A DNA stretch of 64,000 bases from UMGS1696 sp964457685. GTDB taxonomy: Bacteria; Bacillota; Clostridia; Oscillospirales; CAG-272. Below the pieces are notes generated by a model. It had not been told where the DNA came from and did not search any database. It saw only the letters and a program-made list of their open reading frames with translations. Position 1 is the stretch's first letter; each line of letters opens with the position of its first letter. Position numbers and translations under genes: made by a program. The stretch spans positions 7,266 to 71,265 of the forward strand of contig CAYWFS010000002.1 of NCBI GenBank assembly GCA_964457685.1, in the 5' to 3' direction. Below, one piece after another: positions 15,456 through 24,182 of this stretch.

Positions 15456-17888
15456 ATGCCAAGATATATAGAAAAAGTCGAATCACTCACGCTTCCGGTA
15501 ATTCCGCTCCGTGGTGTTGTTGCCTTTCCGTCTATTCCGGTCAATTTCGAGCTTGAACGTGAAATTTCCAAAAAAGCTTGTCAGGCGGCTCTTTCGTCGA
15601 ATATGCTTGTTTTTCTTCTCACTCAGAAGGACACCTCTGTTGACGAACCCTCCGACGGCGATTTTTATAAAATAGGCTGTGTTGCTCAGATAAAGCAGAC
15701 GCTCACAAAGAATCAGGACGGCAATATCCGTGTTATAGCGGAGGGTTACTGCCGTGCAGAGGTCGTTCGACTCAATCACGACCGAGACTACATAACGGCG
15801 GAGGTTCTCTCAAAAACTCTTACCGCCGATACGGGAGTTCTCGACATTCGTGCGGAGGCTCTTACAAACGAGGCTCTTAACACGCTTGACGAGATGGTAC
15901 AGTTCCATCCCACATTCTCAAACGACTACATGACTACCGCCGCTTCCATAAACAATCCCGGCCTTCTTGCGGACTTCATTGCTTCAAGTATGTTCGTGCG
16001 TTACCAGGATAAGGCGGCGGTTCTTGAAATGTTCGACCCCTTAAAGCGTCTCGAAAAGACTATCGTGCTTATGGAAAGCGAAATGAAGCTTCTCCGCACA
16101 GAGGTCGAGATTCAGCGTAAGGTAAAAGAAGCGATTGACGAAAACCAGCGTGACTTCTACCTCAGAGAACAGCTCAAGGCAATAGAATCCGAGCTTGGTA
16201 TTGACGAAGATACCGATGAGCTTGAAAAGAAAATGGCAAAGCTCAATCTCCCCGAGGAAGTAATAGAAAGACTCGAAAAAGAGATAATGAAGCTCGGTAA
16301 AACTCCTCAGGGTTCACCCGATGCCGCTGTTATCCGCAACTACATCGACACCTGCCTTGATATTCCGTGGAACAAAAAGACACATGACAGAGTTGACATC
16401 GAAGCCGCACGAAAGATTCTCGACGCAGACCATGACGGACTTGAAAAGATAAAGGACAGAATCCTCGAATATCTTGCGGTAAAGCAGCTCAATCCGGAGC
16501 TTAAAAACCAGATAATCTGCTTTGTCGGACCTCCCGGAGTCGGAAAAACCTCTCTCGGTGCGTCTATTGCCCGTGCGATGAAGCGTAAATATGTGAGAGT
16601 TTCCCTCGGCGGTATCCGTGACGAAAGCGACATACGAGGTCACAGAAAGACCTATGTAGGCTCCATGCCCGGCAGAATCATCACGGCTCTTACACAGTGC
16701 GGCTCTCTCAACCCCGTAATGCTTCTCGATGAAGTTGACAAAATGTGTTCCGATGTTCACGGCGACCCTGCCTCCGCACTTCTCGAGGTACTTGACGGCG
16801 AACAGAACAAGTCATTCAGAGACCACTTCATTGAGCTTCCCGTTGACCTCTCCGACTGTATGTTTATAGCAACGGCAAATACACTCGACACCATTCCCCG
16901 CCCTCTCCTCGACCGTATGGAAGTCATTGAGCTTCACACCTACACTCCGTCCGAAAAGCTGGCAATCGCAAAGCACCATCTCTATCCCAAACAGCTGAAG
17001 CGTCACGGACTCAACAAGCGTATGCTCAAGCTTTCCGACGAAGCTATTCAGGAAATCATCTCCGGCTATACTCGTGAATCCGGTGTTCGTAATCTCGAAC
17101 GTGAGCTTGGTTCCGTCTGCCGTAAGAGTGCAAAGGCGATAGTTGAAGGAAAGGTAAAGTCTGTTACCGTCGGCAAGGATGATATTGAAAAGCTCCTCGG
17201 TCCTCGTAAGATAATTGACGATTCTGTTGCCGCAAACGACCTTGTAGGTGTTACAAACGGTCTCGCTTATACGGAAGTCGGCGGAGATATGCTCAAAGTA
17301 GAGGTACTTGCGGTTGACGGAGTTGGAAAAATAGAGCTTACAGGTACTCTCGGTGACGTTATGAAGGAATCCGCAAGAATTGCCGTAACCTACATAAGAG
17401 CAAACGCAGACAAATTCGGTATCGACAAAAATTTCTACAAGACAAAGGATATTCACATCCATGTTCCCGAAGGTGCTGTTCCGAAAGACGGTCCCAGTGC
17501 CGGTGTTACAATGACAACCTCACTTGTAAGTGCATTGTCGGGTCTTAAAGTACGTCACGATATTGCAATGACGGGTGAAATAACTCTGACAGGTCGTGTA
17601 CTTGCGATAGGCGGTCTTCGTGAAAAATCAACGGCGGCTTACACAATGGGTATTCGCACACTTCTTATACCGAAAGAAAATATGCGTGACATAGCGGAAC
17701 TTGACGAGGTGGTTCGCAACGAAGTAAAATTCATCCCCTGCGAAACCTTAAATGATGTTCTCGAAAATGCACTTATTTTCACGGACAACACATCAGAGGC
17801 TATTTCAGACAGCTCTCAGGAAAAGAATGACGGAATAACAGGTATACTCTCCTCTCAAAGCAACACAAGAGTATACGGAAACAACTGA
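15456..17888 (+). CDS. lon: ATP-dependent Lon protease
   Basis: Cytoplasmic AAA+ serine protease that degrades misfolded and regulatory proteins. It starts at ATG 15456 (MPRYIEKVES), 8 bases after AAAGGA; a longer reading from 15387 lacks a ribosome site. Domains in order are the Lon N-domain beginning LPVIPLRGVVAFP, a coiled-coil stretch, the AAA module with Walker A GPPGVGKTSLG and Walker B MLLDEVDKM, and the protease domain with catalytic Ser in PKDGPSAGVTM and catalytic Lys in GLREKSTAA. The 810 residues are normal. It is followed at 13 bases by engB, a common pairing in Firmicutes. Confidence 0.97.
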   Translation: MPRYIEKVESLTLPVIPLRGVVAFPSIPVNFELEREISKKACQAALSSNMLVFLLTQKDTSVDEPSDGDFYKIGCVAQIKQTLTKNQDGNIRVIAEGYCRAEVVRLNHDRDYITAEVLSKTLTADTGVLDIRAEALTNEALNTLDEMVQFHPTFSNDYMTTAASINNPGLLADFIASSMFVRYQDKAAVLEMFDPLKRLEKTIVLMESEMKLLRTEVEIQRKVKEAIDENQRDFYLREQLKAIESELGIDEDTDELEKKMAKLNLPEEVIERLEKEIMKLGKTPQGSPDAAVIRNYIDTCLDIPWNKKTHDRVDIEAARKILDADHDGLEKIKDRILEYLAVKQLNPELKNQIICFVGPPGVGKTSLGASIARAMKRKYVRVSLGGIRDESDIRGHRKTYVGSMPGRIITALTQCGSLNPVMLLDEVDKMCSDVHGDPASALLEVLDGEQNKSFRDHFIELPVDLSDCMFIATANTLDTIPRPLLDRMEVIELHTYTPSEKLAIAKHHLYPKQLKRHGLNKRMLKLSDEAIQEIISGYTRESGVRNLERELGSVCRKSAKAIVEGKVKSVTVGKDDIEKLLGPRKIIDDSVAANDLVGVTNGLAYTEVGGDMLKVEVLAVDGVGKIELTGTLGDVMKESARIAVTYIRANADKFGIDKNFYKTKDIHIHVPEGAVPKDGPSAGVTMTTSLVSALSGLKVRHDIAMTGEITLTGRVLAIGGLREKSTAAYTMGIRTLLIPKENMRDIAELDEVVRNEVKFIPCETLNDVLENALIFTDNTSEAISDSSQEKNDGITGILSSQSNTRVYGNN

Positions 17889-17901
17889 CAGGAAAACTTA
17901 A

Positions 17902-18501
17902 ATGAAACCAAATCTTAATAATGTATCCTTGAAGATGTCTGCCGGAATGGTGAAGCAGTTCCCTGCCGACAGAATACCTCAGGTAGCTTTTTCGGGTCGC
18001 TCAAACGTGGGAAAAAGCTCTCTTATAAACTCTCTTCTCGGAAGAAAAAACCTTGCAAGAGTCAGCGGAGAACCCGGAAAAACAATCACAATAAACTTCT
18101 ACGATATAGACAAGAAGCTGTACCTCGTTGACCTTCCCGGCTACGGTTATGCTAAAAGAACCTACGAGGATAAGCAGAAGTGGTCGGCTCTCACGGACGG
18201 CTTCTTCACGAACAACGAAAATATCGACTCGCTCCGTCTTGTTTGCCAGCTCATAGATTCTCGCACGGGTCCCACACAGGACGACTGCGATATGCTTTAT
18301 TATATGCGTGAGACAGAGCTTCCTCATATAATAGTGGCAACAAAGACGGACAAGCTCAATGCAACCGAAAAGCGTAAATTCGACGAAATTATTGCCGAAA
18401 ATGAGCTTACACGAGACCTTACCGTAATCAAATATTCTTCAAAGACAAACCTCGGACGCGACGATCTCTGGAAACAATTTTACGAATACTGTAATCTTTA
18501 A
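17902..18501 (+). CDS. engB: Ribosome biogenesis GTP-binding protein EngB (YsxC)
   Basis: Essential-type GTPase for assembly of the 50S subunit. All G motifs are visible: SGRSNVGKSSLINSL (G1), the G2 threonine in PGKTITINFY, DLPGYGYAK (G3), ATKTDKL (G4) and YSSK (G5). The length of 199 residues is typical. It sits directly behind lon, as in Bacillus. Confidence 0.97.
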   Translation: MKPNLNNVSLKMSAGMVKQFPADRIPQVAFSGRSNVGKSSLINSLLGRKNLARVSGEPGKTITINFYDIDKKLYLVDLPGYGYAKRTYEDKQKWSALTDGFFTNNENIDSLRLVCQLIDSRTGPTQDDCDMLYYMRETELPHIIVATKTDKLNATEKRKFDEIIAENELTRDLTVIKYSSKTNLGRDDLWKQFYEYCNL

Positions 18502-18522
18502 AAAACCGGGAGACGTAGTTAA

Positions 18523-19185
18523 TTGAACCATTTCAGCACAAGCACGCTCATAGAATTTCTTTATGTGATTCCATGCGTTCTCATCGCACTCACATTTCAT
18601 GAATTTGCACACGGATATATGGCATATAAGCTCGGAGACCCGACTGCGAAAAATCTCGGCAGACTGACTCTGAACCCACTGAAGCATCTTGACCCAATAG
18701 GTGCGATCTGTATGCTGCTTTTCCACTTCGGATGGGCAAAACCCGTTCCGATAAACTCACGCTATTTTAAAAAGCCCAGACGTGATATGGCTCTTACAGC
18801 GGCTGCCGGACCGATAATGAACTTCATTCTTGCATTTCTCGGAGTTTTGATTTATCGTCTCCTGTACAAGCTGTTCGTAGCCTTTCCGCCAAGCTCGGAA
18901 TTTGTATATTATCTGCAATATTCCGCACTTACTCTTTTCTCGTATTTCCATATGCTGAATCTTTCCCTCGGCATATTCAATCTGATTCCGCTTCCGCCTC
19001 TTGACGGTTCGAGAATATTCTATATTTTCCTCCCTCCGAAGTGGTATTTCGGAATTATGAAGTACGAGCGTTATATCCAGCTTGCAATCCTTGTTCTTCT
19101 TTGGACGGGTATGCTCACCACTCCTCTTTCCGCGGCTGTATCTGCTGTGTCGAGAGGAATGCAGTGGCTTGTTTCATGGATATAA
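18523..19185 (+). CDS. Site-2 protease family integral membrane zinc peptidase (M50)
   Basis: Intramembrane metalloprotease-like protein of 220 residues with about five to six hydrophobic segments. The zinc motif HEFAH lies in the first membrane helix (FHEFAHGYMAYKLGD) and the third ligand in NLIPLPPLDGSRI. It belongs to the short, PDZ-less M50B group that often sits beside scpA/scpB in Firmicutes; its substrate is unknown. The start is TTG 18523, with GGGAG about 9-10 bases upstream. The end is 28 bases before scpA. Confidence 0.93.
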   Translation: MNHFSTSTLIEFLYVIPCVLIALTFHEFAHGYMAYKLGDPTAKNLGRLTLNPLKHLDPIGAICMLLFHFGWAKPVPINSRYFKKPRRDMALTAAAGPIMNFILAFLGVLIYRLLYKLFVAFPPSSEFVYYLQYSALTLFSYFHMLNLSLGIFNLIPLPPLDGSRIFYIFLPPKWYFGIMKYERYIQLAILVLLWTGMLTTPLSAAVSAVSRGMQWLVSWI

Positions 19186-19213
19186 GCATCTCCCCGAAAG
19201 GACTGACATCGGT

Positions 19214-19990
19214 TTGGAAAACACTATAAACTATAAATTCGAGCTTTTTGAAGGTCCTCTCGAGCTTCTTCTGACTCTTGTCGATAAGCACAAGATGAAG
19301 ATAGACGACATTCCGATAGACCTGCTTTGTGAGCAGTACATGAGCTATATACATGAAGCTCAGATGTACAACATTGACCTTGCCTGCGAATTTACCTATA
19401 TGGCAAGCGAGCTTATGCTTATAAAAAGCCGTATGCTTCTGCCGAGAGACGAAAAGAAGGATGAAGACCCGAGAAAACCTCTCGTTGATGCAATGCGAGA
19501 ATATCAAAAAACCAAGCTTGCGGCATCTGAGCTTTCCGATATGTACGGCGAATTCAGCGGACGCATGGTAAAGGAACAGGATGAAATAGAAAAGGACAGA
19601 ACCTACGTTGCACCTCATTCCGTGGAGCTTCTTCGTGCGGCTTTTGTCCACGTTCTCACAGAGACTAAACTGACCGAAAAAACGGTTCGTGAAAAATTCT
19701 CGGAGATAGTCAACGCACCACGAATTCCCGTAGGAGAGCTTATGACCTCTCTTATCGGACGACTGAAAAACGAAAACGTCTACCTTGACGAATATTTCAG
19801 AGCTTCATCGGGACGTTCTGAGATTGTCGGCAAATTCATCGGGGTGCTTGAGCTTATCAAAAGTAAAATTGTATCCGTTGAGGAAAGTCTTTCTGACGAC
19901 GGAGTTACCGACATGGCATCTCACATAGTTGTAAGACTTATCGGCAACGATGAAGACATAAAGAACGCATCCCTCGACGTATATCAGTAA
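19214..19990 (+). CDS. scpA: Segregation and condensation protein A
   Basis: Kleisin subunit of the SMC-ScpA-ScpB condensin. The N-terminal block YKFELFEGPLELLLTLVDKH is diagnostic, followed by FTYMASELMLIKSRMLLP; the C-terminal winged-helix part includes PVGELMTSLIGRLK. I start at TTG 19214, just before this conserved block and 11 bases after AAAGGA; a reading from 19082 would overlap the M50 gene by a hundred bases and adds no conserved sequence. The 258 residues fit the family. scpB follows at 14 bases. Confidence 0.95.
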   Translation: MENTINYKFELFEGPLELLLTLVDKHKMKIDDIPIDLLCEQYMSYIHEAQMYNIDLACEFTYMASELMLIKSRMLLPRDEKKDEDPRKPLVDAMREYQKTKLAASELSDMYGEFSGRMVKEQDEIEKDRTYVAPHSVELLRAAFVHVLTETKLTEKTVREKFSEIVNAPRIPVGELMTSLIGRLKNENVYLDEYFRASSGRSEIVGKFIGVLELIKSKIVSVEESLSDDGVTDMASHIVVRLIGNDEDIKNASLDVYQ

Positions 19991-20004
19991 AACATCAGGT
20001 ATTT

Positions 20005-20610
20005 ATGACAAACAACGAAAATCCGACGGCAGAAAACTTTGCTGTCATTGAAGCCTGCCTTTTTGCCGCAGGACATCCGCTGACCTATTCACGTCTCGGT
20101 GAGGTTCTCGGAACAAATGCGGAAAGCTGTGCGGATATTGTCGAAAAAATGGCGGCGGTATACAACAGCGAATCAAGCAGAGGAATAATCCTTGTAAGAT
20201 ACCCCGACTCCTGCCAGCTTTGCACAAAGGAAAAATATGCCGCCGATATAAAAACCGCTCTCGGAATGAAGCGAGGCGGAAATCTTTCGCAATCTCTGCT
20301 CGAAGTTCTTGCGGTTATTGCTTACAATCAGCCTGCAACACGTGCCTTTGTTGACACTGTGCGAGGGGTAGATTCAAGCTATGCCGTAAATATGCTTCAG
20401 GAAAAGAACCTTATTGAGCCTTGCGGAAAGCTTGATTCCCCGGGACATCCTACGCTGTTTAAAACCACGAACGATTTTCTCAGGGTATTCGGGATAAATT
20501 CCCTCGATGAGCTTCCCACAGTCACCGTAAAAAGCGACACGGGAGAGGATATAAAAATTTCCCCGAAAGAGGAAGAAATAATAATCGAAGAAAGCGAAGA
20601 AAAGGAGTGA
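20005..20610 (+). CDS. scpB: Segregation and condensation protein B
   Basis: Winged-helix partner of ScpA in the chromosome-condensing SMC complex. Typical blocks are VIEACLFAAGHPLT at the N-terminus, LSQSLLEVLAVIAYNQPATR in the middle and LQEKNLIEPCGKLDSPGHP, then TNDFLRVFGI. The acidic tail (residues 185-201) is common. It is placed between scpA and a DUF2953 protein, 4 bases before the latter. Confidence 0.96.
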   Translation: MTNNENPTAENFAVIEACLFAAGHPLTYSRLGEVLGTNAESCADIVEKMAAVYNSESSRGIILVRYPDSCQLCTKEKYAADIKTALGMKRGGNLSQSLLEVLAVIAYNQPATRAFVDTVRGVDSSYAVNMLQEKNLIEPCGKLDSPGHPTLFKTTNDFLRVFGINSLDELPTVTVKSDTGEDIKISPKEEEIIIEESEEKE

Positions 20611-20614
20611 TAGC

Positions 20615-21292
20615 ATGGTTTTTCTGCGGATAGTTATCGTATTAGCTGTTCTCATAATAATTTTGCTATCCATGAATCTAAAGCTGCACTTGAAAATATC
20701 CGATACCGCTACCGTTGTTCGTGCAGGTGTCGGTCCTATTGTACTGAAGCTCGTTCCGCAAAGGAAAAAGAAGCTACGACTGAAGGACTACACATATAAA
20801 AACTTTCACAAGCGTCTCGAAAAAGAAAAGAAGAAGACCGAAAAGAAAAAAAAGCTCACCGCCGAAAAAAAGAAAACCTCTGAGCTAAAGCAAAAGGCCG
20901 CCGAGGTCAGTGACAGCTCAAAGGGCAGCGAAGAAAAGCTTTTTTCTGTCTCATCCGTCGTAGAGCTTGTCACAACGGAATTTCCCAAGCTTTCGTCGAG
21001 ACTGCAAATAAACATAAAAAAGCTTTCGGTAACCGTCGGAGGAGATGATGCGGCAAACATAGCTATCACTTACGGACGGCTTGAAGCTTTAATCGGAGCT
21101 ATGCTCGCACTTCTCGACGAAAACACATCGCTTAAACCGCTGAACAACGGTGCGGTAAATGTGCAGGCTGATTTTCTTTCGCCGAAAACGAAATTAGAGC
21201 TTGACGCTTCGGTAAAAATAAGCGTACTCTCTATTTTGAAAACAGCCTTTGCAGCTCTTGTTTGGCTCATAAAAAACAAATCATCCAAATAA
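20615..21292 (+). CDS. DUF2953-type membrane-anchored protein
   Basis: 225 residues with one N-terminal hydrophobic helix (about 3-20), a very lysine-rich coiled segment (about 50-95), and a C-terminal domain with NIAITYGRLEALIGAMLALL, the pattern of DUF2953 proteins commonly found between scpB and ytfJ in spore-forming Firmicutes. The molecular role is unknown; the synteny suggests a sporulation or envelope job. Start ATG 20615 follows AAGGAG by 7 bases. Confidence 0.8.
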   Translation: MVFLRIVIVLAVLIIILLSMNLKLHLKISDTATVVRAGVGPIVLKLVPQRKKKLRLKDYTYKNFHKRLEKEKKKTEKKKKLTAEKKKTSELKQKAAEVSDSSKGSEEKLFSVSSVVELVTTEFPKLSSRLQINIKKLSVTVGGDDAANIAITYGRLEALIGAMLALLDENTSLKPLNNGAVNVQADFLSPKTKLELDASVKISVLSILKTAFAALVWLIKNKSSK

Positions 21293-21343
21293 TTAACGCA
21301 AAAACAACATATATAATGATACCCAGTATCAACGGAGGTCAAT

Positions 21344-21766
21344 ATGGCAGATAACACCAACAAACTCGGAGACATGACGAAATCCTCGCTTGAATCTATC
21401 AAAGCCATGCTCGACGCCAACACCATTATAGGCGATCCGATTCAAACTCCACAGGGAACGACAATCATTCCGATTTCTAAAATCACCGTAGGCTATGCGT
21501 CAGGAGGGCTTGATTACACCAAAGCCAACCAGAACACCAAGGGCAACTTCGGCGGTGGCGGCGGAACAGGAATTACCGTAACTCCCGTTGCATTTCTCGT
21601 AGTCGGTCAGAACGGTCAGGTTGATATTCTCAACGTAAACACTCCCACACAGTCCGGAAGTGCCGATACGGTTTCGTCAGTTGTAGGCTTCCTTGAGCGT
21701 TCTCCCGAGCTTATCGAAAAGATAAAATCCATATTCGGTAAGAAAAACGAAGAAAACGACATTTGA
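21344..21766 (+). CDS. ytfJ: Sporulation protein YtfJ (GerW family)
   Basis: A 140-residue GerW/YtfJ protein. The family signature is seen in IIGDPIQTPQGTTIIPISK, then VGYASGG and a Gly-rich GNFGGGGGTGITVTPVAFLVV. In Bacillus it is made in the forespore and affects germination. Its location behind scpA-scpB-DUF2953 and before dacF is the conserved order. The start follows GGAGG by 5-6 bases. Confidence 0.95.
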   Translation: MADNTNKLGDMTKSSLESIKAMLDANTIIGDPIQTPQGTTIIPISKITVGYASGGLDYTKANQNTKGNFGGGGGTGITVTPVAFLVVGQNGQVDILNVNTPTQSGSADTVSSVVGFLERSPELIEKIKSIFGKKNEENDI

Positions 21767-21797
21767 CATTTTAGTAAAATGAGTAAAAACATTCATG

Positions 21798-21828
21798 TTA
21801 TAAAAAGCATATTCCCCGGGGAATAATT
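21798..21828 (+). promoter_or_regulatory. Possible forespore (sigma-F/G-type) promoter and palindrome before dacF
   Basis: GGGAATAATT (21819-21828) matches the sigma-F -10 pattern GGNRANANTW at every fixed position, and TTATA (21798-21802) matches four of five bases of the -35 GYWTA with a 16-base spacer (15 is usual). The region also contains the perfect 14-base palindrome ATTCCCCGGGGAAT (21811-21824), which could be an operator. dacF is a sigma-F gene in Bacillus, which favours the reading, but this is inference. Confidence 0.4.
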
Positions 21829-21861
21829 CTTTATGAAAACCTTTCATGCGGAGAATATGTG

Positions 21862-22974
21862 ATGTTAACTGATGTTTTATTCAAAAAATTACCAAATATA
21901 TTTTTCACTCTCACAATACTCGTACTGCTGACATTCGGTGCATACGCCAAAAATGTGTCCGTTTCCGCCGAATCCGCAATTTTAACCGAAGCCGAAAGCG
22001 GAGATGTTATATTTGAAAAAAATGCTTACACCCGACTTCCGATGGCAAGCACCACAAAAATAATGACGGCCGTAGTTGCTCTCGAATACGGAGACCTTGA
22101 CAAGACTGTTGTTATTCCAAAGGAGGCCTGCGGAATCGAGGGTTCGAGTATTTATCTGAAAGAGGGTGAAGCAATGACTCTTTGCGACCTGCTGTACGGT
22201 CTTATGCTCGAAAGTGCAAACGATGCCGCAACAGCAATCGCATATGAAATTTCCGGCAGTGTTGAAGAATTTGCTCTTCTCATGAACAAAAAGGCAGAGG
22301 AAATAGGACTGTGCGACACGCATTTTACAAACCCGCACGGTCTTGACAATGAAGCCCACTATACAACAGCCGCCGACCTCGCAAAGCTGACCGCATATGC
22401 AATGAAAAACGACACTTTTTGTAAGATTGTCGCTTCATACAAGTACACTATCCCGGGAAATCGAGTGCTTTTGAATCACAACAAGCTTCTCAGGCTCTCG
22501 GATGATTCGATAGGTGTCAAAACAGGCTTTACAAAACGAAGCGGACGGTGTCTTGTTTCTGCGGCCGAACGAGACGGAGTGCGTATTATTGCGGTAACTC
22601 TTAATGCTCCCGATGACTGGAACGACCATCTTGCATTGTACGAGCTTGGCTTTTCGAGCTACAGCTATCGTACTATTGCCGAAAAAGGGCAGTTTAAGAT
22701 AGAGCTTCCATGTGTCGGTGCGGAAAACAGAACCATAATTGCCACAAATACGGATGAATGCAGGCTCTGTGTAAAAAACGGCGACAATGTAACGTATACT
22801 ATCGAATCCGACAGAATGCTGTTTCCGCCTGTGTATGAGGGAGAAACTGTAGGAAAAATCGTCTTTCGAGTAAACGGAGATACAGTTGCCACACTTCCCC
22901 TCGTTTCAATGAAAAGCGTAACGGAAGCCGAACCAAAGACTTTTAAGGAACGCATACTTGACTTAATTAATTAG
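21862..22974 (+). CDS. dacF: D-alanyl-D-alanine carboxypeptidase (DacF-type, S11)
   Basis: Penicillin-binding protein that trims the terminal D-Ala of peptidoglycan peptides. It has an N-terminal hydrophobic signal (residues 8-25), SxxK motif in MASTTKIMTA, SxN motif LESANDAA, and KTG in GVKTGFTKRSGRC, followed by the C-terminal beta-sandwich domain. Length of about 370 residues matches DacF/DacB. ATG 21862 follows GGAG by 8 bases; a GTG one codon earlier is possible. Placement after ytfJ points to the sporulation-linked DacF, though vegetative function cannot be excluded. Confidence 0.92.
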   Translation: MLTDVLFKKLPNIFFTLTILVLLTFGAYAKNVSVSAESAILTEAESGDVIFEKNAYTRLPMASTTKIMTAVVALEYGDLDKTVVIPKEACGIEGSSIYLKEGEAMTLCDLLYGLMLESANDAATAIAYEISGSVEEFALLMNKKAEEIGLCDTHFTNPHGLDNEAHYTTAADLAKLTAYAMKNDTFCKIVASYKYTIPGNRVLLNHNKLLRLSDDSIGVKTGFTKRSGRCLVSAAERDGVRIIAVTLNAPDDWNDHLALYELGFSSYSYRTIAEKGQFKIELPCVGAENRTIIATNTDECRLCVKNGDNVTYTIESDRMLFPPVYEGETVGKIVFRVNGDTVATLPLVSMKSVTEAEPKTFKERILDLIN

Positions 22975-22980
22975 AATATT

Positions 22981-23715
22981 ATGGAAAAAATAAGATTACA
23001 AAAATATATCAGTGCAAGCGGAATCATGTCGCGACGTGCTGCCGAGGAAAAAATAAAAAGCGGTAGCGTAACCGTAAACGGAATAACCGCTTCTCTCGGA
23101 GACAAGGTTGACCCCGAACTTGACGAGGTATGCATTGATAACAAAAAAATAAGCGGAGATGCAATAAATCGCCGCTTTACATACATCATGCTGAACAAGC
23201 CTGCCGGTTATGTCACCACCCTTTCAGATGAAAAGGGACGTAAGACCGTTGCCGACCTCATCGAAAATGCGGGAGAAAGACTATACCCCGTCGGTCGTCT
23301 TGACCTTTACTCGGAGGGACTTCTCATTTGCACAAACGACGGAGAGCTTACAAACAAGCTTACACATCCGTCACATATGATTGCAAAATGCTATATGGCC
23401 ACCGTCACGACAAAGCTCACTGCCGAAGACGTTGAAAAAATTCGTGTTCCTTTTGAGCTTGACGGGTATATGTTAAAGCCGTTTGAGGTTGAGCTTGTCG
23501 GATACACAAAATGCGGTGATGCGGATTCTACCATCCTGAAATTCACGCTGTATGAGGGCAGAAACCGTGAGATAAGAAATATCTGTCTCCACCACGGCTT
23601 AAAGCTTGCCAGACTTATTCGTATATCCGAGGGAGAGCTTAGTCTTGTAGGACTGAAAAGCGGCTCTTGGAGATACCTTACCGAAACAGAAATAGCCTAT
23701 TTAAAGAATATCTAA
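22981..23715 (+). CDS. rluB: 23S rRNA pseudouridine synthase (RluB family)
   Basis: Isomerises uridine to pseudouridine in 23S rRNA. The N-terminal S4 RNA-binding domain spans IRLQKYISASGIMSRRAAE, and the RsuA-type catalytic motif is YPVGRLDLYSEGLLICTNDG with catalytic Asp. The C-terminal motif EGRNREIRNIC is also typical. The 244 residues are usual for RluB. It lies 6 bases behind dacF, as in many Firmicutes. Confidence 0.94.
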   Translation: MEKIRLQKYISASGIMSRRAAEEKIKSGSVTVNGITASLGDKVDPELDEVCIDNKKISGDAINRRFTYIMLNKPAGYVTTLSDEKGRKTVADLIENAGERLYPVGRLDLYSEGLLICTNDGELTNKLTHPSHMIAKCYMATVTTKLTAEDVEKIRVPFELDGYMLKPFEVELVGYTKCGDADSTILKFTLYEGRNREIRNICLHHGLKLARLIRISEGELSLVGLKSGSWRYLTETEIAYLKNI

Positions 23716-23768
23716 CAGACAAAGGAGGATAGCCGTGCTTTTTTTGAAACTTGCATGGCTTTTTTGTT

Positions 23769-24182
23769 ATGTTTCAAGTACAACCGATTCGCTCAAAGGA
23801 ATTACAGGAGCAGATTTCAAAACTTCTCGGCTGCGAGTACCATCCCGATACATATGCCTTTTTCGCAGGTGAGCTTGACGATGACTGCACAACAGTTACC
23901 TCTGTAATTGCAATGTGCCAGTTCACCTATGCTCCCGACAAGGCCGTAATAAAGACTCTCTCTTTTCCGAAAGAATGCGAAAAGGATGAAGCGGTGATAA
24001 TTCTTGTGAGAACCGTCATGAATTTTATTTACCGTGCGGAAATTCCTACAATATTTTTTGAAAAGACCGCTTGCAGTGAGGAATTTATCCGCTCTCTCGG
24101 ATTCCGTGAAAAGGACGGCGAATATTCAATAGACCTCAAAAAATTCTATCGTTCCCCTTGCCATTATGAAGAATCAAACTAA
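23769..24182 (+). CDS. Small GNAT-like protein
   Basis: 137 residues, probably an acetyltransferase-fold protein: RTVMNFIYRAEIPTIFFEK followed by FIRSLGFREKDGEYSIDLKKF resembles the end of a GNAT domain, but the acetyl-CoA loop is not clear. The start is uncertain. A perfect AGGAGG at 23723-23728 points to GTG 23735, which is in a different frame; ATG 23769, which begins the conserved-looking part, has no ribosome site, and a TTG at 23751 is also possible. Translation may depend on the overlapping leader or on a frameshift. It overlaps glxK by 17 bases. Confidence 0.65.
   Translation: MFQVQPIRSKELQEQISKLLGCEYHPDTYAFFAGELDDDCTTVTSVIAMCQFTYAPDKAVIKTLSFPKECEKDEAVIILVRTVMNFIYRAEIPTIFFEKTACSEEFIRSLGFREKDGEYSIDLKKFYRSPCHYEESN

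Noticed and set aside
15240..15456. CIRCE or CtsR operator in front of lon
   Set aside because: No TTAGCACTC/GAGTGCTAA pair or GGTCAAA tandem is present in the spacer.
19082..19213. N-terminal extension of ScpA overlapping the M50 gene
   Set aside because: Sequence is the out-of-frame end of the M50 gene; the conserved ScpA start begins at TTG 19214.
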